64,000 nt of DNA, taken from JBFMCT01 sp046565765. Lineage in GTDB: Bacteria > Actinomycetota > Acidimicrobiia > Acidimicrobiales > AC-14. Below, piece after piece: positions 26,761 to 34,996 of this stretch. Positions within the stretch are counted from its first letter, which is position 1. Every line of letters starts with the position of its first letter. Location: positions 83,958 to 147,957 of the forward strand of contig JBKHXX010000011.1 of NCBI GenBank assembly GCA_046565765.1, written 5' to 3'. Under the pieces are notes generated by a model that saw only the letters and a list, made by a program, of their open reading frames with translations, had not been told where the DNA came from and made no database searches. The position numbers and the translations under genes were made by a program.

Positions 26761-27951
26761 GTGCTGACCAAGCGGGGCTGGGGCCTGCTGACCGGCTCGA
26801 TGGTGCTGGGGGCGGCGGGGCGGACGCTCGGCGTGGTCGAACTGTACGTCCTGGCCGCGGGCGGGGCCGGGCTGCTGGTGCTGGCCGTGCTGTCGGTGCT
26901 GGTGCGGGGCCGGGTGGACCTCGACGGCCGGCGCCGGCTGGTGCCGTCGCGCGTCCACGCCGGCAGCGACAGCCGGGTGGAGCTGGAGGTCACCAACCCG
27001 GGCCTGCGCACCACCCCCGTCCTCACCCTGCGCGACACGGTGGCCGCGGGCCGGGGCACGTCCGCCGCCCCCCGGATGGCCCGCTTCCAGCTCGCGCCGC
27101 TGCGGGCCGAGGAGTCCAACCGGGCCGCCTACCGGCTGGGTGCGGAGCGCCGGGGCGTGTTCCGGGTGGGCCCGCTGGAGGCGGTGGTGGGCGACCCCTT
27201 CGGCCTGGTCTCGGTGACCTCCGAGGCGGCGCCCACGACCGAGCTGACCGTGTACCCCCGGATCGAGGTCGTCACCCCACCCCCCCTCACCACCGGCCAC
27301 GACCCCCGCTCGGGGGGCGGCCACGCCACCTTCCTGGGCCACGGCGACGAGTTCTACGGCCTGCGGGCCTACGAGGTGGGCGACGACCTGCGCCAGGTGC
27401 ACTGGCCCTCGACCGCCCGCCAGGACGAGCTGATGATCCGCCAGCACGAGCTGCCCTGGCAGGGGCGGGCCACCGTCCTGCTCGACGTGCGCTCGACGGC
27501 CCACGACGACGGTTCGTTCGAGCAGGCGGTGTCGGCTGCGGCCACCCTGCTCACCGCCAGCTGGAAGCGCGACAGCCAGGTCCGCCTGCTCACGACCCAG
27601 GGCCTCGACTCCGGCTTCGGCACCGGCGCCGGGCACCTGGAGGCGGCCATGGAGCACCTGGCCGTGGTCGAGCCCGGGCCCGACCGCTTCGATCCCCTCG
27701 TCACCGCCCTCCGCCGCCGGGCGACGGGCGCCCTGGTCGTGGTCAGCACCACGGCGGCCGGCCCCGGCCTGGCCGGGCTGGTCGGCGCGGCCGGCGGGTT
27801 CGGCTGGATGGCCATGGTCCTGGTCCGCCGGCCGGGAGCGTCGCAGCCCCTGCCGCCGGCCACCATGTCGGTCGTCGTGGAGCCCGGGCAGTCCTTCGCC
27901 GAGGCCTGGAACCGGGCCCTGGCCGTCCCGGCGGCGGCGGGGCGGCGATGA
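26761..27951 (+). CDS. DUF58 domain membrane protein
   Basis: Two closely spaced N-terminal membrane helices (residues ~10-50) are followed by a beta-rich extracytoplasmic-type region and then the DUF58/VWA-like core with EFYGLRAYEVGDDLRQVHW (about 199-217) and VLLDVRSTAHDD, the MIDAS-like aspartate pattern. It is the standard partner of MoxR ATPases and transglutaminase-like membrane proteins. GTG 26761 follows moxR by 7 bp, and the end overlaps the next gene as ATGA. Confidence 0.9.
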   Translation: MLTKRGWGLLTGSMVLGAAGRTLGVVELYVLAAGGAGLLVLAVLSVLVRGRVDLDGRRRLVPSRVHAGSDSRVELEVTNPGLRTTPVLTLRDTVAAGRGTSAAPRMARFQLAPLRAEESNRAAYRLGAERRGVFRVGPLEAVVGDPFGLVSVTSEAAPTTELTVYPRIEVVTPPPLTTGHDPRSGGGHATFLGHGDEFYGLRAYEVGDDLRQVHWPSTARQDELMIRQHELPWQGRATVLLDVRSTAHDDGSFEQAVSAAATLLTASWKRDSQVRLLTTQGLDSGFGTGAGHLEAAMEHLAVVEPGPDRFDPLVTALRRRATGALVVVSTTAAGPGLAGLVGAAGGFGWMAMVLVRRPGASQPLPPATMSVVVEPGQSFAEAWNRALAVPAAAGRR

Positions 27952-30287
27952 CCGCCGTCCTCAGCCGGTCACGGCGGCCCGAGCCGCCCCCGGCCAGCCC
28001 GGCCCGCACGCCCGGCTCGGGCGGAGGCTCGCTGCCGCCGTCAGGGCCGTCGTCCCTGGTGGGCGTGGGCACCGAGGTGGCCCTCGTGGCGGTCACCGCC
28101 GCCGCCGCCCTGGGGCTGGCCCGCCTGTTCGCCGACGGCTCCTTCATCCTTCCCGTGCTGACCGCCGTCCTGGCCGCCCACGCCTTGGCCTGGGCGTGCC
28201 GGCGGTCCGGCCTGGGGCTGCTGGCCTCGGCCGCGGTGTCGGCCGTGGGGCTGGTGCTGGCCGTGGCCTGGCTGGTCGAGCCCCACACCACCACCCTCCT
28301 CCTCCCCGGCCCCGCCACCTGGTCGGCCATCGCCGACGACCTGCGCATCGCCTGGGAGCGGTTCGGCGACGTCAAGGCCCCCACGCCGCCGTTGCGGGGC
28401 TTCGTGCTGGCGGCCGTGGTCGGAGCGTGGGTGGCCGCCACCACCAGCGACTTCTTCGCCTTCCGCATGCGGGCCCGGTTCGAGGCCATGGCGCCCGGCT
28501 TCACCCTGTTCGTGTTCGGGGCCATCCTCGGCGCCGACAAGCTCCGGCTGCCGGTCACCGCCCTCTACCTGGCCACCGTCGTGACCTACGCCCTGTTCAG
28601 CGAGGCCGCCCGCCAGTCAAGGGCCAGCTCCTGGTTCGCAGGGCGGTCGCGGGACGGCGACTCCTCCATCCTGCGCACGGGCGCGGCGCTGGGCGGGGTG
28701 GCGGTGCTGGTGGCGGTGGTCATCGGCCCCCACCTTCCCGGCGCGGGCCGCGCCGGCCTGGTGAGCTGGCGGGACGGCCAGGAGGGCGGCTCCCGCTCGC
28801 GGGTCACCGTCAGCCCCCTCGTCGACATCCGCGGCCGCCTCGTCGACCAGTCCAACACCGAGCTGTTCACCGTGCGGGCGGACCGGCCCAGCTACTGGCG
28901 GCTGACGTCCCTCGACCGTTTCGACGGCTCCATCTGGTCGTCGCTCGGCACCTACCAGCCCACCCGGGCCACCCTGCCCGGCGCAGGTCAGGGCCGGGAG
29001 CTGCTCCAGGAGGTGCAGGTCGGGGCCTTGGGGTCGATCTGGCTGCCTGCCGCCTACCGGCCCGAGCACGTGGACGGCGTGCGGGGCGCCCGCTTCGACC
29101 GTGACTCGGGCAGCCTCCTGGCCGAGAGCGAGTCGGTCGACGGGCTCGCCTACCGCGTCACCTCGGTGATCCCGACCCTCGAAGGGGCCCAGCTGGCGGC
29201 CGCCTCCCAGGACGTCCCCGACGCGGTCGCGGCCGACTACCTGGAGCTGCCCTCCGCGTTCTCTCCGAACATCGTCCTCGAGGCCCGCCGGGTGACGTCC
29301 GGCGCAGCCAGCAACTACGACAAGGCCCGCCGGCTCCAGGACTACTTCCGCAGCGGCATCTTCGACTACAGCCTCGACGTCGACCCCGGCCACGGGGTGG
29401 ACGCCATGGAGCAGTTCCTGTTCGCCACCCGGGCCGGGTACTGCGAGCAGTTCGCGGGGACGTTCGCGGCCATGGCCCGGGCCGTGGGGGTGCCCGCCCG
29501 GGTGGCGGTGGGCTTCGTGCCCGGCGCCCGCCTCGACGACGGCCGCCACCACGTGGCCGGGCGCGACGCCCACGCCTGGCCCGAGGTCTACCTGGGCGAG
29601 TACGGCTGGGTGGCCTTCGAACCGACCCCCGGCCGGGCCAACCCGGGCACGTCGTCCTACACCGGTGTGACCGAGACGGCCGAGACCAACTCCACCCAGG
29701 GGACGATCCCCACCACCACGTCGACCACGGTCGCGGGCACGCCCCCCAGCAGCGTCCCCGAGGAGGAGCAGCAGCTCGAGAGCTCGAGCACCGCCCCCGA
29801 CGAGGCGGACGAGTCCAGCCCCCTGCGCCGGGCCCTGCTGGCGCTGGCCGCCCTGCTCGTCGGGTACGGGGCGGGGGTGCCGGCCGGCCGCCGCTGGCTG
29901 GCCGCCCGCCGCCGCCGCCAGGCGGCCACGCCGACCCAGCAGGTGCTGGTGGCGTGGCAGGAGGCGGAGGACGCCCTCGGCCAGGCCGGCCGTCCCCGCC
30001 GGGCCTCGGAGACCCCCGGCGAGTTCGCGGCCCGCACCGCCCCCGGCCTGGGGGACGCCGGTCCCCACCTCGCCCGCCTGGCCACGCAGACCACCGCCGC
30101 CGGCTTCTCCGCCGCCGGCGCGCCCGCCGCCGCCGTCGCCCCCGCCCAGCAGGCCGCGGCGGCGGTGGCCGAGGAGCTCAAGGCCCAGGCCGGCCCCCTC
30201 AAGCGGGCCCAGTGGGCCCTCGACCCGCGACCCCTCGTTTCGGGGCGTCTGGGCCACCTGAGGCGTGGCCGAAGCGCCCCGAAATAG
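27948..30287 (+). CDS. TgpA-like membrane transglutaminase
   Basis: A 779-residue protein with DUF3488-type N-terminal membrane helices, an extracytoplasmic transglutaminase core and a C-terminal DUF4129-like segment after another helix (about 625-645). The Cys is in AGYCEQFAGTFAAMAR (about residue 498) and the His in GRDAHAWPEVYL (about 541), followed by GWVAFEPTPG. Third gene of the moxR-DUF58-transglutaminase operon, a widespread set whose substrate is unknown. The last codons lie within a hairpin repeat. Confidence 0.9.
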   Translation: MTAVLSRSRRPEPPPASPARTPGSGGGSLPPSGPSSLVGVGTEVALVAVTAAAALGLARLFADGSFILPVLTAVLAAHALAWACRRSGLGLLASAAVSAVGLVLAVAWLVEPHTTTLLLPGPATWSAIADDLRIAWERFGDVKAPTPPLRGFVLAAVVGAWVAATTSDFFAFRMRARFEAMAPGFTLFVFGAILGADKLRLPVTALYLATVVTYALFSEAARQSRASSWFAGRSRDGDSSILRTGAALGGVAVLVAVVIGPHLPGAGRAGLVSWRDGQEGGSRSRVTVSPLVDIRGRLVDQSNTELFTVRADRPSYWRLTSLDRFDGSIWSSLGTYQPTRATLPGAGQGRELLQEVQVGALGSIWLPAAYRPEHVDGVRGARFDRDSGSLLAESESVDGLAYRVTSVIPTLEGAQLAAASQDVPDAVAADYLELPSAFSPNIVLEARRVTSGAASNYDKARRLQDYFRSGIFDYSLDVDPGHGVDAMEQFLFATRAGYCEQFAGTFAAMARAVGVPARVAVGFVPGARLDDGRHHVAGRDAHAWPEVYLGEYGWVAFEPTPGRANPGTSSYTGVTETAETNSTQGTIPTTTSTTVAGTPPSSVPEEEQQLESSSTAPDEADESSPLRRALLALAALLVGYGAGVPAGRRWLAARRRRQAATPTQQVLVAWQEAEDALGQAGRPRRASETPGEFAARTAPGLGDAGPHLARLATQTTAAGFSAAGAPAAAVAPAQQAAAAVAEELKAQAGPLKRAQWALDPRPLVSGRLGHLRRGRSAPK
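30237..30284. repeat. Hairpin repeat, copy 1
   Basis: GTTTCGGGGCG (30237-30247) pairs with CGCCCCGAAA (30275-30284); inside it GGCCAC (30252-30257) pairs with GTGGCC (30265-30270). The element forms the last codons of the transglutaminase gene. A very similar hairpin occurs at 38667-38715. Confidence 0.75.
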
Positions 30288-30291
30288 GAAA

Positions 30292-30312
30292 GGCCGCCCC
30301 GTCGGGGCGGCC
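30292..30312. terminator. Bidirectional terminator hairpin
   Basis: GGCCGCCCC and GGGGCGGCC form a perfect 9-bp stem with a 3-base loop, flanked by a short A run on the left. It lies between the stops of two convergent genes. Confidence 0.75.
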
Positions 30313-30322
30313 TATGGAGCGC

Positions 30323-30697
30323 CTACTCCTCTTTCTTGAAGCGCTTCTTGAACTTCTTGCCGGCGTCGCCCCAGGCCTCTTTGAAGTTGTTGACCTTGAC
30401 GCTCTCCGACACCTGCTTCCAGCCCGCCTTGCCCATCTTGCGCAGGTTGCGCTCGAAGACGAACGCGCAGCCGAGCATGACCAGGAAGCCGGCGAAGCCG
30501 AGCACGAGGTTGTAGGCGAACGACGACACGAGCAGGGCGAACCCGAGGAAGAAGCCCAGCGCCGCCCACTTCAGGTTGCGGCCGTGGTGGCGGTAGACGG
30601 TGGTCTTGGCCACCTCTCGCGCGAACGCGGGATCGCTGGCGTAGAACTGCTGCTCGATCTCGTGGAGGATCCGCTGCTCGTCCTCGGAAAGAGGCAC
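30323..30697 (-). CDS. DUF3040 family small membrane protein
   Basis: A 124-residue protein starting PLSEDEQRILHEIEQQF, the DUF3040 signature, followed by two membrane helices (about residues 42-60 and 64-80) and a Lys-rich tail (KKFKKRFKKEE). Members are common in Actinobacteria, often near division genes, with no defined function. GTG 30697 is selected because the family N-terminus begins there and GAGAGGG precedes it by 6 bases. Confidence 0.85.
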   Translation of the reverse strand: MPLSEDEQRILHEIEQQFYASDPAFAREVAKTTVYRHHGRNLKWAALGFFLGFALLVSSFAYNLVLGFAGFLVMLGCAFVFERNLRKMGKAGWKQVSESVKVNNFKEAWGDAGKKFKKRFKKEE

Positions 30698-30797
30698 CCT
30701 CTGCCCTCTCGACGTCCTGCTTACACGGCCAAACCCCAACGCTGTGGCGCAATGCCATCTTCGCACAGCCCGGGAGGGTCGACAACGCGCCGGCCCG

Positions 30798-32060
30798 TCA
30801 CCCGTCTGGTCCCCATTGCTGGTCCCCCAGGCGGCGCAATCCTAGCGGCCCACCCGTCCCCGGGAGCAGGGCGGCGGGCCCCACCGCCGCCTCCCCGAAC
30901 CGCCGCCGCACCTCCGCCACCGCCTCCCCCACGTCCTCCCACGGCCGGTCGGGGCCACCGTCGCCGAGGGCCAGCTGCGACGCCGGGGGCGGAGCCAGGT
31001 TGGAGGCGCTCACCCCCAGGAGGCGCACGCCGGGCGACACGTCCACCCCTCTGAGCAGGTCGTTCGCCAGCCGGGCCAGCTCGGGACCGTTGGCCACCGC
31101 CTCCTTGAGGGTCTTCGAGCGGGTGATCGTGCGGAAGTCGGCGAAGCGCACCTTGAGCGTCACCGTCCGCCCCGCCAGCCTCGCCACCCGCAGGCGGGCG
31201 GCCACCGCGTCGGCCAGCCGCACGACCTCCCGGCCCAGCACGGCCGGGTCCCGGTGGTCGACGGGGTACGTCTCCTCGTGGCCGATCGACTTCGCGTCGC
31301 GGTCGGGCTCCACGGGCCGGGGGTCCCGCCCCCACGCCAGGTCGTGGAGGTGGCGTCCCTGGGCCTCCCCCAGGGCTCGCACCACCGTGTCCACCGGGAG
31401 GGCGGCCAGGTCTCCCACCGTGGCCACCCCGAAGCGCTCGAGCCGCCGGGCGGTGGCCGGGCCCACGCCCCACAGGGCCCGCACGGGCAGCGGATGGAGG
31501 AACGCCACCTCCTCGCCGGGCGGCACCACCACCACGCCCCGGCCCGGCACCGCCCCGGCGCGTGACGCCTTGGGCTTGGCCGCCTCCGACGCCAGCTTGG
31601 CCACCATCTTCACCGCCGCCACGCCCACCGACGCCGACAGCCCCAGGTCCTCCGTGATCCGCCTCCGCAGGTGGGCGGCGATGTCGGCGGGCGGTCCGAA
31701 CAGCCGCCGGGCCCCGGCCACGTCGAGGAAGGCCTCGTCGAGGGCGATGCCCTCCACCATGGGCGTGACCGAGCGGAAGATGTCGTGGAGGCGGCGGCTG
31801 TAGTCGGCGTACAGGGCGTAGCGGCCGGGGACGAAGACGGCGTGCGGGCACAGCCGGCGGGCTCGCGCCGCCGGCATGGCCGAGAAGATGCCGTAGGCCC
31901 GGGCCTCGTAGGAGGCGGACGCCACCACGCCGCGGGCACCGGCCCCGCCCACGATCAGGGGCTTGCCGGCCAGGCCGGGATCGGCCAGGACCTCCACCGA
32001 CGCGTAGAACGCGTCCATGTCGACGTGGAGGATGGTCGCCTCCGACGGTCGGGACGGCAC
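30798..32060 (-). CDS. dinB: DNA polymerase IV (Y-family)
   Basis: Translesion polymerase. The palm motif HVDMDAFYASVE, SYEARAYGIFSAMP and the catalytic ALDEAFLDV are intact; GVGPATARRLERFG is the thumb helix-hairpin-helix and the little-finger domain follows (SIGHEETYP). GTG 32060 gives 420 residues. The C-terminus lacks a clear QLxLF clamp-binding motif, though SQLALGDGG is similar. No LexA box (CGAAC-N4-GTTCG) is visible in its 85-bp upstream gap, unlike the repair gene at 57952. Confidence 0.95.
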   Translation of the reverse strand: MPSRPSEATILHVDMDAFYASVEVLADPGLAGKPLIVGGAGARGVVASASYEARAYGIFSAMPAARARRLCPHAVFVPGRYALYADYSRRLHDIFRSVTPMVEGIALDEAFLDVAGARRLFGPPADIAAHLRRRITEDLGLSASVGVAAVKMVAKLASEAAKPKASRAGAVPGRGVVVVPPGEEVAFLHPLPVRALWGVGPATARRLERFGVATVGDLAALPVDTVVRALGEAQGRHLHDLAWGRDPRPVEPDRDAKSIGHEETYPVDHRDPAVLGREVVRLADAVAARLRVARLAGRTVTLKVRFADFRTITRSKTLKEAVANGPELARLANDLLRGVDVSPGVRLLGVSASNLAPPPASQLALGDGGPDRPWEDVGEAVAEVRRRFGEAAVGPAALLPGTGGPLGLRRLGDQQWGPDG

Positions 32061-32145
32061 CGGCCAAGTGTGCCAGCATGAGGGAAATCGGCACGTCCTC
32101 TCGCGGAAGGGCGCGCCCCCGATTCCCGGTTCCACGGTGGGGGTC

Positions 32146-32628
32146 ATGCACAGGAACGTGCGGCAGGTCGTCGAGGCGGGCAAGGCGCTGGGCGTCGACG
32201 TCCACGCGCGCGAGTTCTCCCAGTCGACCCGCACGGCCGCCGACGCGGCCGCCGCCATCGGCGTCGAGCTGGGCCAGATCGTGAAGTCGCTGGTCTTCGG
32301 CATCGAGGGGCAGGTGGGCGGGGAGGTGGTGGTCGCCCTGGTCAGCGGGGACAACCTGCTCGACGAGCGCAAGCTGGCCGTGGCCGCCGGCGCCGACGAG
32401 GCGTGGCGGGAGGACGCCGACACGGTCCGGGAGACCACCGGCTACCCCGTGGGCGGCGTCCCGCCGTTCGGCCACCGCGAGCCGTTGCGGGTCTTCGTCG
32501 ACGAGGATCTGCTGAGCTACGACGAGGTCTGGGCGGCGGCGGGCACGCCCCATGTCAACTTTCCGATCACCCCCTCGGCCCTCGTCCGGGCCACGGGGGG
32601 CACCGTCTGCGACCTGGCCAGGAGGTAG
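32146..32628 (+). CDS. YbaK/EbsC-type aminoacyl-tRNA deacylase
   Basis: A 160-residue YbaK-domain protein. These trans-editing enzymes hydrolyse mischarged tRNAs such as Cys-tRNA(Pro). Visible blocks are EFSQSTRTAADAAAAIG, IVKSLVFGI, VSGDNLLDERKL and the GGVPPFGH loop. ATG 32146 is preceded by GGTGGGGG. Divergent from dinB; the following small gene begins 2 bases after its stop. Confidence 0.9.
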   Translation: MHRNVRQVVEAGKALGVDVHAREFSQSTRTAADAAAAIGVELGQIVKSLVFGIEGQVGGEVVVALVSGDNLLDERKLAVAAGADEAWREDADTVRETTGYPVGGVPPFGHREPLRVFVDEDLLSYDEVWAAAGTPHVNFPITPSALVRATGGTVCDLARR

Positions 32629-32630
32629 GG

Positions 32631-33131
32631 ATGACCCAAGTTCCCGAGTGGTGGACCGAGCCCTATCCCGAGGTGGCGTCGCCCACGACGGCCACCGCCT
32701 ACATCGACGCCCTCGGCGGCGCCCTGTCCCGGCGCCGGGAGAACGGCAGCTGGGTGCTGGCCACCGGCTCCCAGGAGCTGCTCCGGGCCGAGAGCGAGTC
32801 GGAGCTGGACACCTTCGTCCTCGGCTTCGCCCTCGCCCACCTGATCGTCGAGCGCCACGGCCTCATCGGCCATGGGCCTCCGGCCGGGGCGAGGGCCGCC
32901 GCGGCGGCGGCCCCGGCGGCGGTCCCGGCGGCCCCGCCGGCCGCCGTCTCGGCTCCCGCGGCCGAGCCCCCGGCCCTGCTCGTCATGCCCGAGGAGGGGG
33001 GCGACGTCGAGTCGTCGGCCGCCGCCGACCGCTCGCCGGCCGACGACAGCCCCGACTACGGCGACGCGCCGGGCGGCGGCTTCGGCACCGGCGGTGGGGG
33101 GCGTCGCAGGGGCCGCTCCAAGCGCCGATAG
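32631..33131 (+). CDS. Protein of unknown function with low-complexity tail
   Basis: The first ~80 residues look like a compact domain (VPEWWTEPYPEVASPTT, then a helical LDTFVLGFALAHLIVERHG). The remainder is Ala/Pro-rich, then acidic and Gly-rich, ending in a basic GGGGRRRGRSKRR tail. A strong AGGAGG stands 5 bases before ATG 32631, 2 bases after the YbaK stop, so both are on one message. I do not recognise the family. Confidence 0.7.
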   Translation: MTQVPEWWTEPYPEVASPTTATAYIDALGGALSRRRENGSWVLATGSQELLRAESESELDTFVLGFALAHLIVERHGLIGHGPPAGARAAAAAAPAAVPAAPPAAVSAPAAEPPALLVMPEEGGDVESSAAADRSPADDSPDYGDAPGGGFGTGGGGRRRGRSKRR

Positions 33132-33180
33132 GGGCTACCCCGGGTAGGCGGGCCGGCCGCCGAGGTGCACCCTCGGCTCC

Positions 33181-33339
33181 GTGACGCTGCTGGTGCTCGT
33201 CCTCGCCTGGGACACCGTCCGGCGCGAGCAGGGCTATCCTCCCCGGGCCGCGCTCCGAGCGGTGCCGCTGGTCCCGCTCACCGGCCTCGGCGCCCTGTGC
33301 CTGCCGTGCGGCGCCGTCACCGTCGGGCTCGCATGGTGA
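33181..33339 (+). CDS. Small membrane protein
   Basis: A 52-residue frame from GTG 33181: a hydrophobic N-terminal segment (TLLVLVLAW), a basic middle and a second hydrophobic segment with two cysteines (GLGALCLPCGAVTVGLAW). Its stop overlaps the ATG of the next membrane gene by 7 bases, which supports a real coupled pair. Function unknown; moderate confidence because of size. Confidence 0.45.
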   Translation: MTLLVLVLAWDTVRREQGYPPRAALRAVPLVPLTGLGALCLPCGAVTVGLAW

Positions 33340-33713
33340 CCGCGGCCGTGCTCGCCCTCGCGTTCGTGGCGGCATGGACCGCCTGGTGCGTCGCCGTCAC
33401 CCGCCGGTCCGGTCCCGGAGCGGCCGCCCTCACCGCCGTCCCCCCGATCGTCCTGGTGCTGCTGGCGGTCCAGGCCGGCAGCGGGCTCTCGCTGGTCTCC
33501 TTCTGGGGAGACCAGGCGTCGGCGGCCGAGGTGCGCCGGGCGGTGGCGGCAAGCGGCGCGGCCGGCCTGGCCGCGACCGTCGGCATCCTCGCCTTGGCGG
33601 CCTGGGTCAACCACTCCGACGGCGACGACGCCCGCTCACGCTCCGTGCTCACCGGCATCGGCGTGGCCGTCGCCGTCTGGAGTGGGGCCTGCTCGGCGCT
33701 GCTGGGGGCCTAG
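33333..33713 (+). CDS. Four-helix membrane protein of unknown function
   Basis: A 126-residue protein with four predicted membrane helices (about residues 2-20, 32-52, 72-92 and 105-126) and short loops. Nothing in it is diagnostic. ATG 33333 lies within the end of the 52-residue frame before it. The stop codon is inside the left arm of the inverted repeat at 33709-33849. Confidence 0.55.
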   Translation: MVTAAVLALAFVAAWTAWCVAVTRRSGPGAAALTAVPPIVLVLLAVQAGSGLSLVSFWGDQASAAEVRRAVAASGAAGLAATVGILALAAWVNHSDGDDARSRSVLTGIGVAVAVWSGACSALLGA

Positions 33714-33849
33714 GGGGCTGGTGTGAGAGCCCTCGTTCTGCGGCCGACCGCCCATCGGGCGGCGACCTCTACTCGCAAAGGAGCTTGTCAGGTGCAGGTC
33801 GGCCGTGTCGGCGCTACGCGCCGAACGCGAATCACACCAGCCGCCTAGG
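33709..33849. repeat. 141-bp intergenic inverted-repeat element
   Basis: The ends CCTAGGGGGCTGGTGTGA (33709-33726) and TCACACCAGCCGCCTAGG (33832-33849) are inverted repeats matching at 17 of 18 positions. Inside are CGGCCGACC/GGTCGGCCG and two tight hairpins, CCGCCC-ATC-GGGCGG and CGGCGC-TAC-GCGCCG. Both flanking convergent genes have their TAG stop codons within the arms. It could be a bidirectional terminator, a small palindromic mobile element or a structured RNA. Confidence 0.7.
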
Positions 33850-34576
33850 GTCGGCGGCGGAGGAGGCGGACGACCCGGTCGCGGACCCCCCACCAGGTGA
33901 CCAGGGTCAGGGCCTCCACGATGATGCGGGAGGACATCTTGGAGTTGCCCCGCTCCCGGTCGCGGAACTCGATGGGGCGCTCGGCGATGGTGCCGCCCAG
34001 CCTCGCCACCCGGTAGGCCATCTCGATCTGGAAGCCGTAGCCGTCGGCCCGGACCTTCTCGAGCTCCAGGCGGCGCAGGATGCCGGCGGTGTAGGCCCGG
34101 AAGCCCGACGTGGAGTCCCGTACCGACAGCCCCAGCAGCAGGGCGGCGTACCGGTTGCCCCAGCGCGACAGGGACCGGCGGTGGATCGGCCAGTGCGGGA
34201 TCGACCCGCCCGGCACGTAGCGGGACCCGATGGCCAGGTCGGCGCCCTCCTCGACCGCCTTGAGCAGGGCAGGAAGCGCGGAGGGGTCGTGGGACAGGTC
34301 GCTGTCCATCTCCACGAGCACGTCGTAGCCCAGCTCCATGCCCTCCCGGAACCCGTCGCGGTAGGCGCTGCCCAACCCCGACTTCCCGGGACGGATGCGG
34401 ACGTCCACGCCCCCCAGCTCGTGGGCCGCCGCCTTGGCGATGTCGGCGGTGCCGTCGGGGCTCGAATCGTCCACCACCAGCACGTCGGCGGCCGGCACCG
34501 CCGCCCGCAGGCGCCGCAGCACCTCGGCGATGTTGTCCGCCTCCTCGTAGGTCGGCAGCACAACCAGTGCTCGCAC
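33845..34576 (-). CDS. Polyprenol-phosphate mannosyltransferase (DPM1/Ppm1-like GT2)
   Basis: A GT2 glycosyltransferase that in this subfamily makes polyprenyl-phosphate-mannose, donor for mannosylated envelope glycans. Motifs: VVLPTYEEADNI, VVDDSSPDGT, MDSDLSHDP, the DSTSGFRAY block and the ERGNSKMS catalytic loop. No C-terminal membrane domain. GTG 34576 is chosen over GTG 34582 because it stands 6 bases from TAGGCT and gives the family N-terminus; 243 residues. The substrate is inferred from the subfamily only. Confidence 0.88.
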   Translation of the reverse strand: MRALVVLPTYEEADNIAEVLRRLRAAVPAADVLVVDDSSPDGTADIAKAAAHELGGVDVRIRPGKSGLGSAYRDGFREGMELGYDVLVEMDSDLSHDPSALPALLKAVEEGADLAIGSRYVPGGSIPHWPIHRRSLSRWGNRYAALLLGLSVRDSTSGFRAYTAGILRRLELEKVRADGYGFQIEMAYRVARLGGTIAERPIEFRDRERGNSKMSSRIIVEALTLVTWWGVRDRVVRLLRRRP

Positions 34577-34582
34577 GGCCAC

Positions 34583-34592
34583 AGCCTACGAT
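34583..34592. promoter_or_regulatory. Overlapping divergent -10 boxes
   Basis: The ten bases AGCCTACGAT read TAGGCT on the minus strand (34583-34588) and TACGAT on the plus strand (34587-34592). Each stands exactly six bases before a GTG (34576 minus, 34599 plus). The two hexamers share a TA pair, so both leaderless genes would be served from one melted region and probably cannot be initiated at the same time. Confidence 0.6.
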
Positions 34593-34598
34593 CTCCTC

Positions 34599-34883
34599 GT
34601 GCCGAGAGCCCCGAAACCCAAGCTGGCGGTGGAAGGGCCGTCGGCCCTGCCCTCGGGGAAGGCCCGGCTCGTGGCCTTCCTGGCGGTGCTCGTCTCGGGG
34701 TTGTGCGGGCTGCTCATCGGGCGGGCGCTGGTCGACGTGCAGTGCCGGGGCGACTGCGACGTGGCCCTGGGCCTGGGCGCCATCGCCGGAGCGGTGTTGG
34801 CGGCGGGCGGCGTGGCGGTGGTGGCGGTGCTCGTGCTGCGGGCCATGAGCGAATGGAAGGCCAGAGCCAACGATCCCACCTGA
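34599..34883 (+). CDS. Small two-helix membrane protein
   Basis: 94 residues with a basic N-terminus, two membrane helices (about 22-42 and 56-82) and a short loop holding two cysteines (VQCRGDCD). GTG 34599 is six bases from TACGAT and lacks a Shine-Dalgarno sequence. Divergent from the mannosyltransferase. I do not recognise it. Confidence 0.6.
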   Translation: MPRAPKPKLAVEGPSALPSGKARLVAFLAVLVSGLCGLLIGRALVDVQCRGDCDVALGLGAIAGAVLAAGGVAVVAVLVLRAMSEWKARANDPT

Positions 34884-34977
34884 GCCCCGTGGGAGCGCCT
34901 CTGGCGGGTAGGTCGGCCGCTCCGGGGCAGGGCGCCGAACGCAATTCCTCGCGGACCCACCTGACTTCCGGGGAACC

Positions 34978-34996
34978 CAATGTTAGGCTGTCCGAA
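34978..34996 (+). promoter_or_regulatory. Leaderless -10 box overlapping a weak IdeR/DtxR-like site
   Basis: TAGGCT at 34984-34989 stands seven bases before GTG 34997. The surrounding 19 bases match 13 of 19 positions of the actinobacterial iron-box consensus (TTAGGTTAGGCTAACCTAA), including the whole central TTAGGCT. The next two genes are an iron-store pair, so iron control is plausible; the outer half-sites match poorly. Confidence 0.35.
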
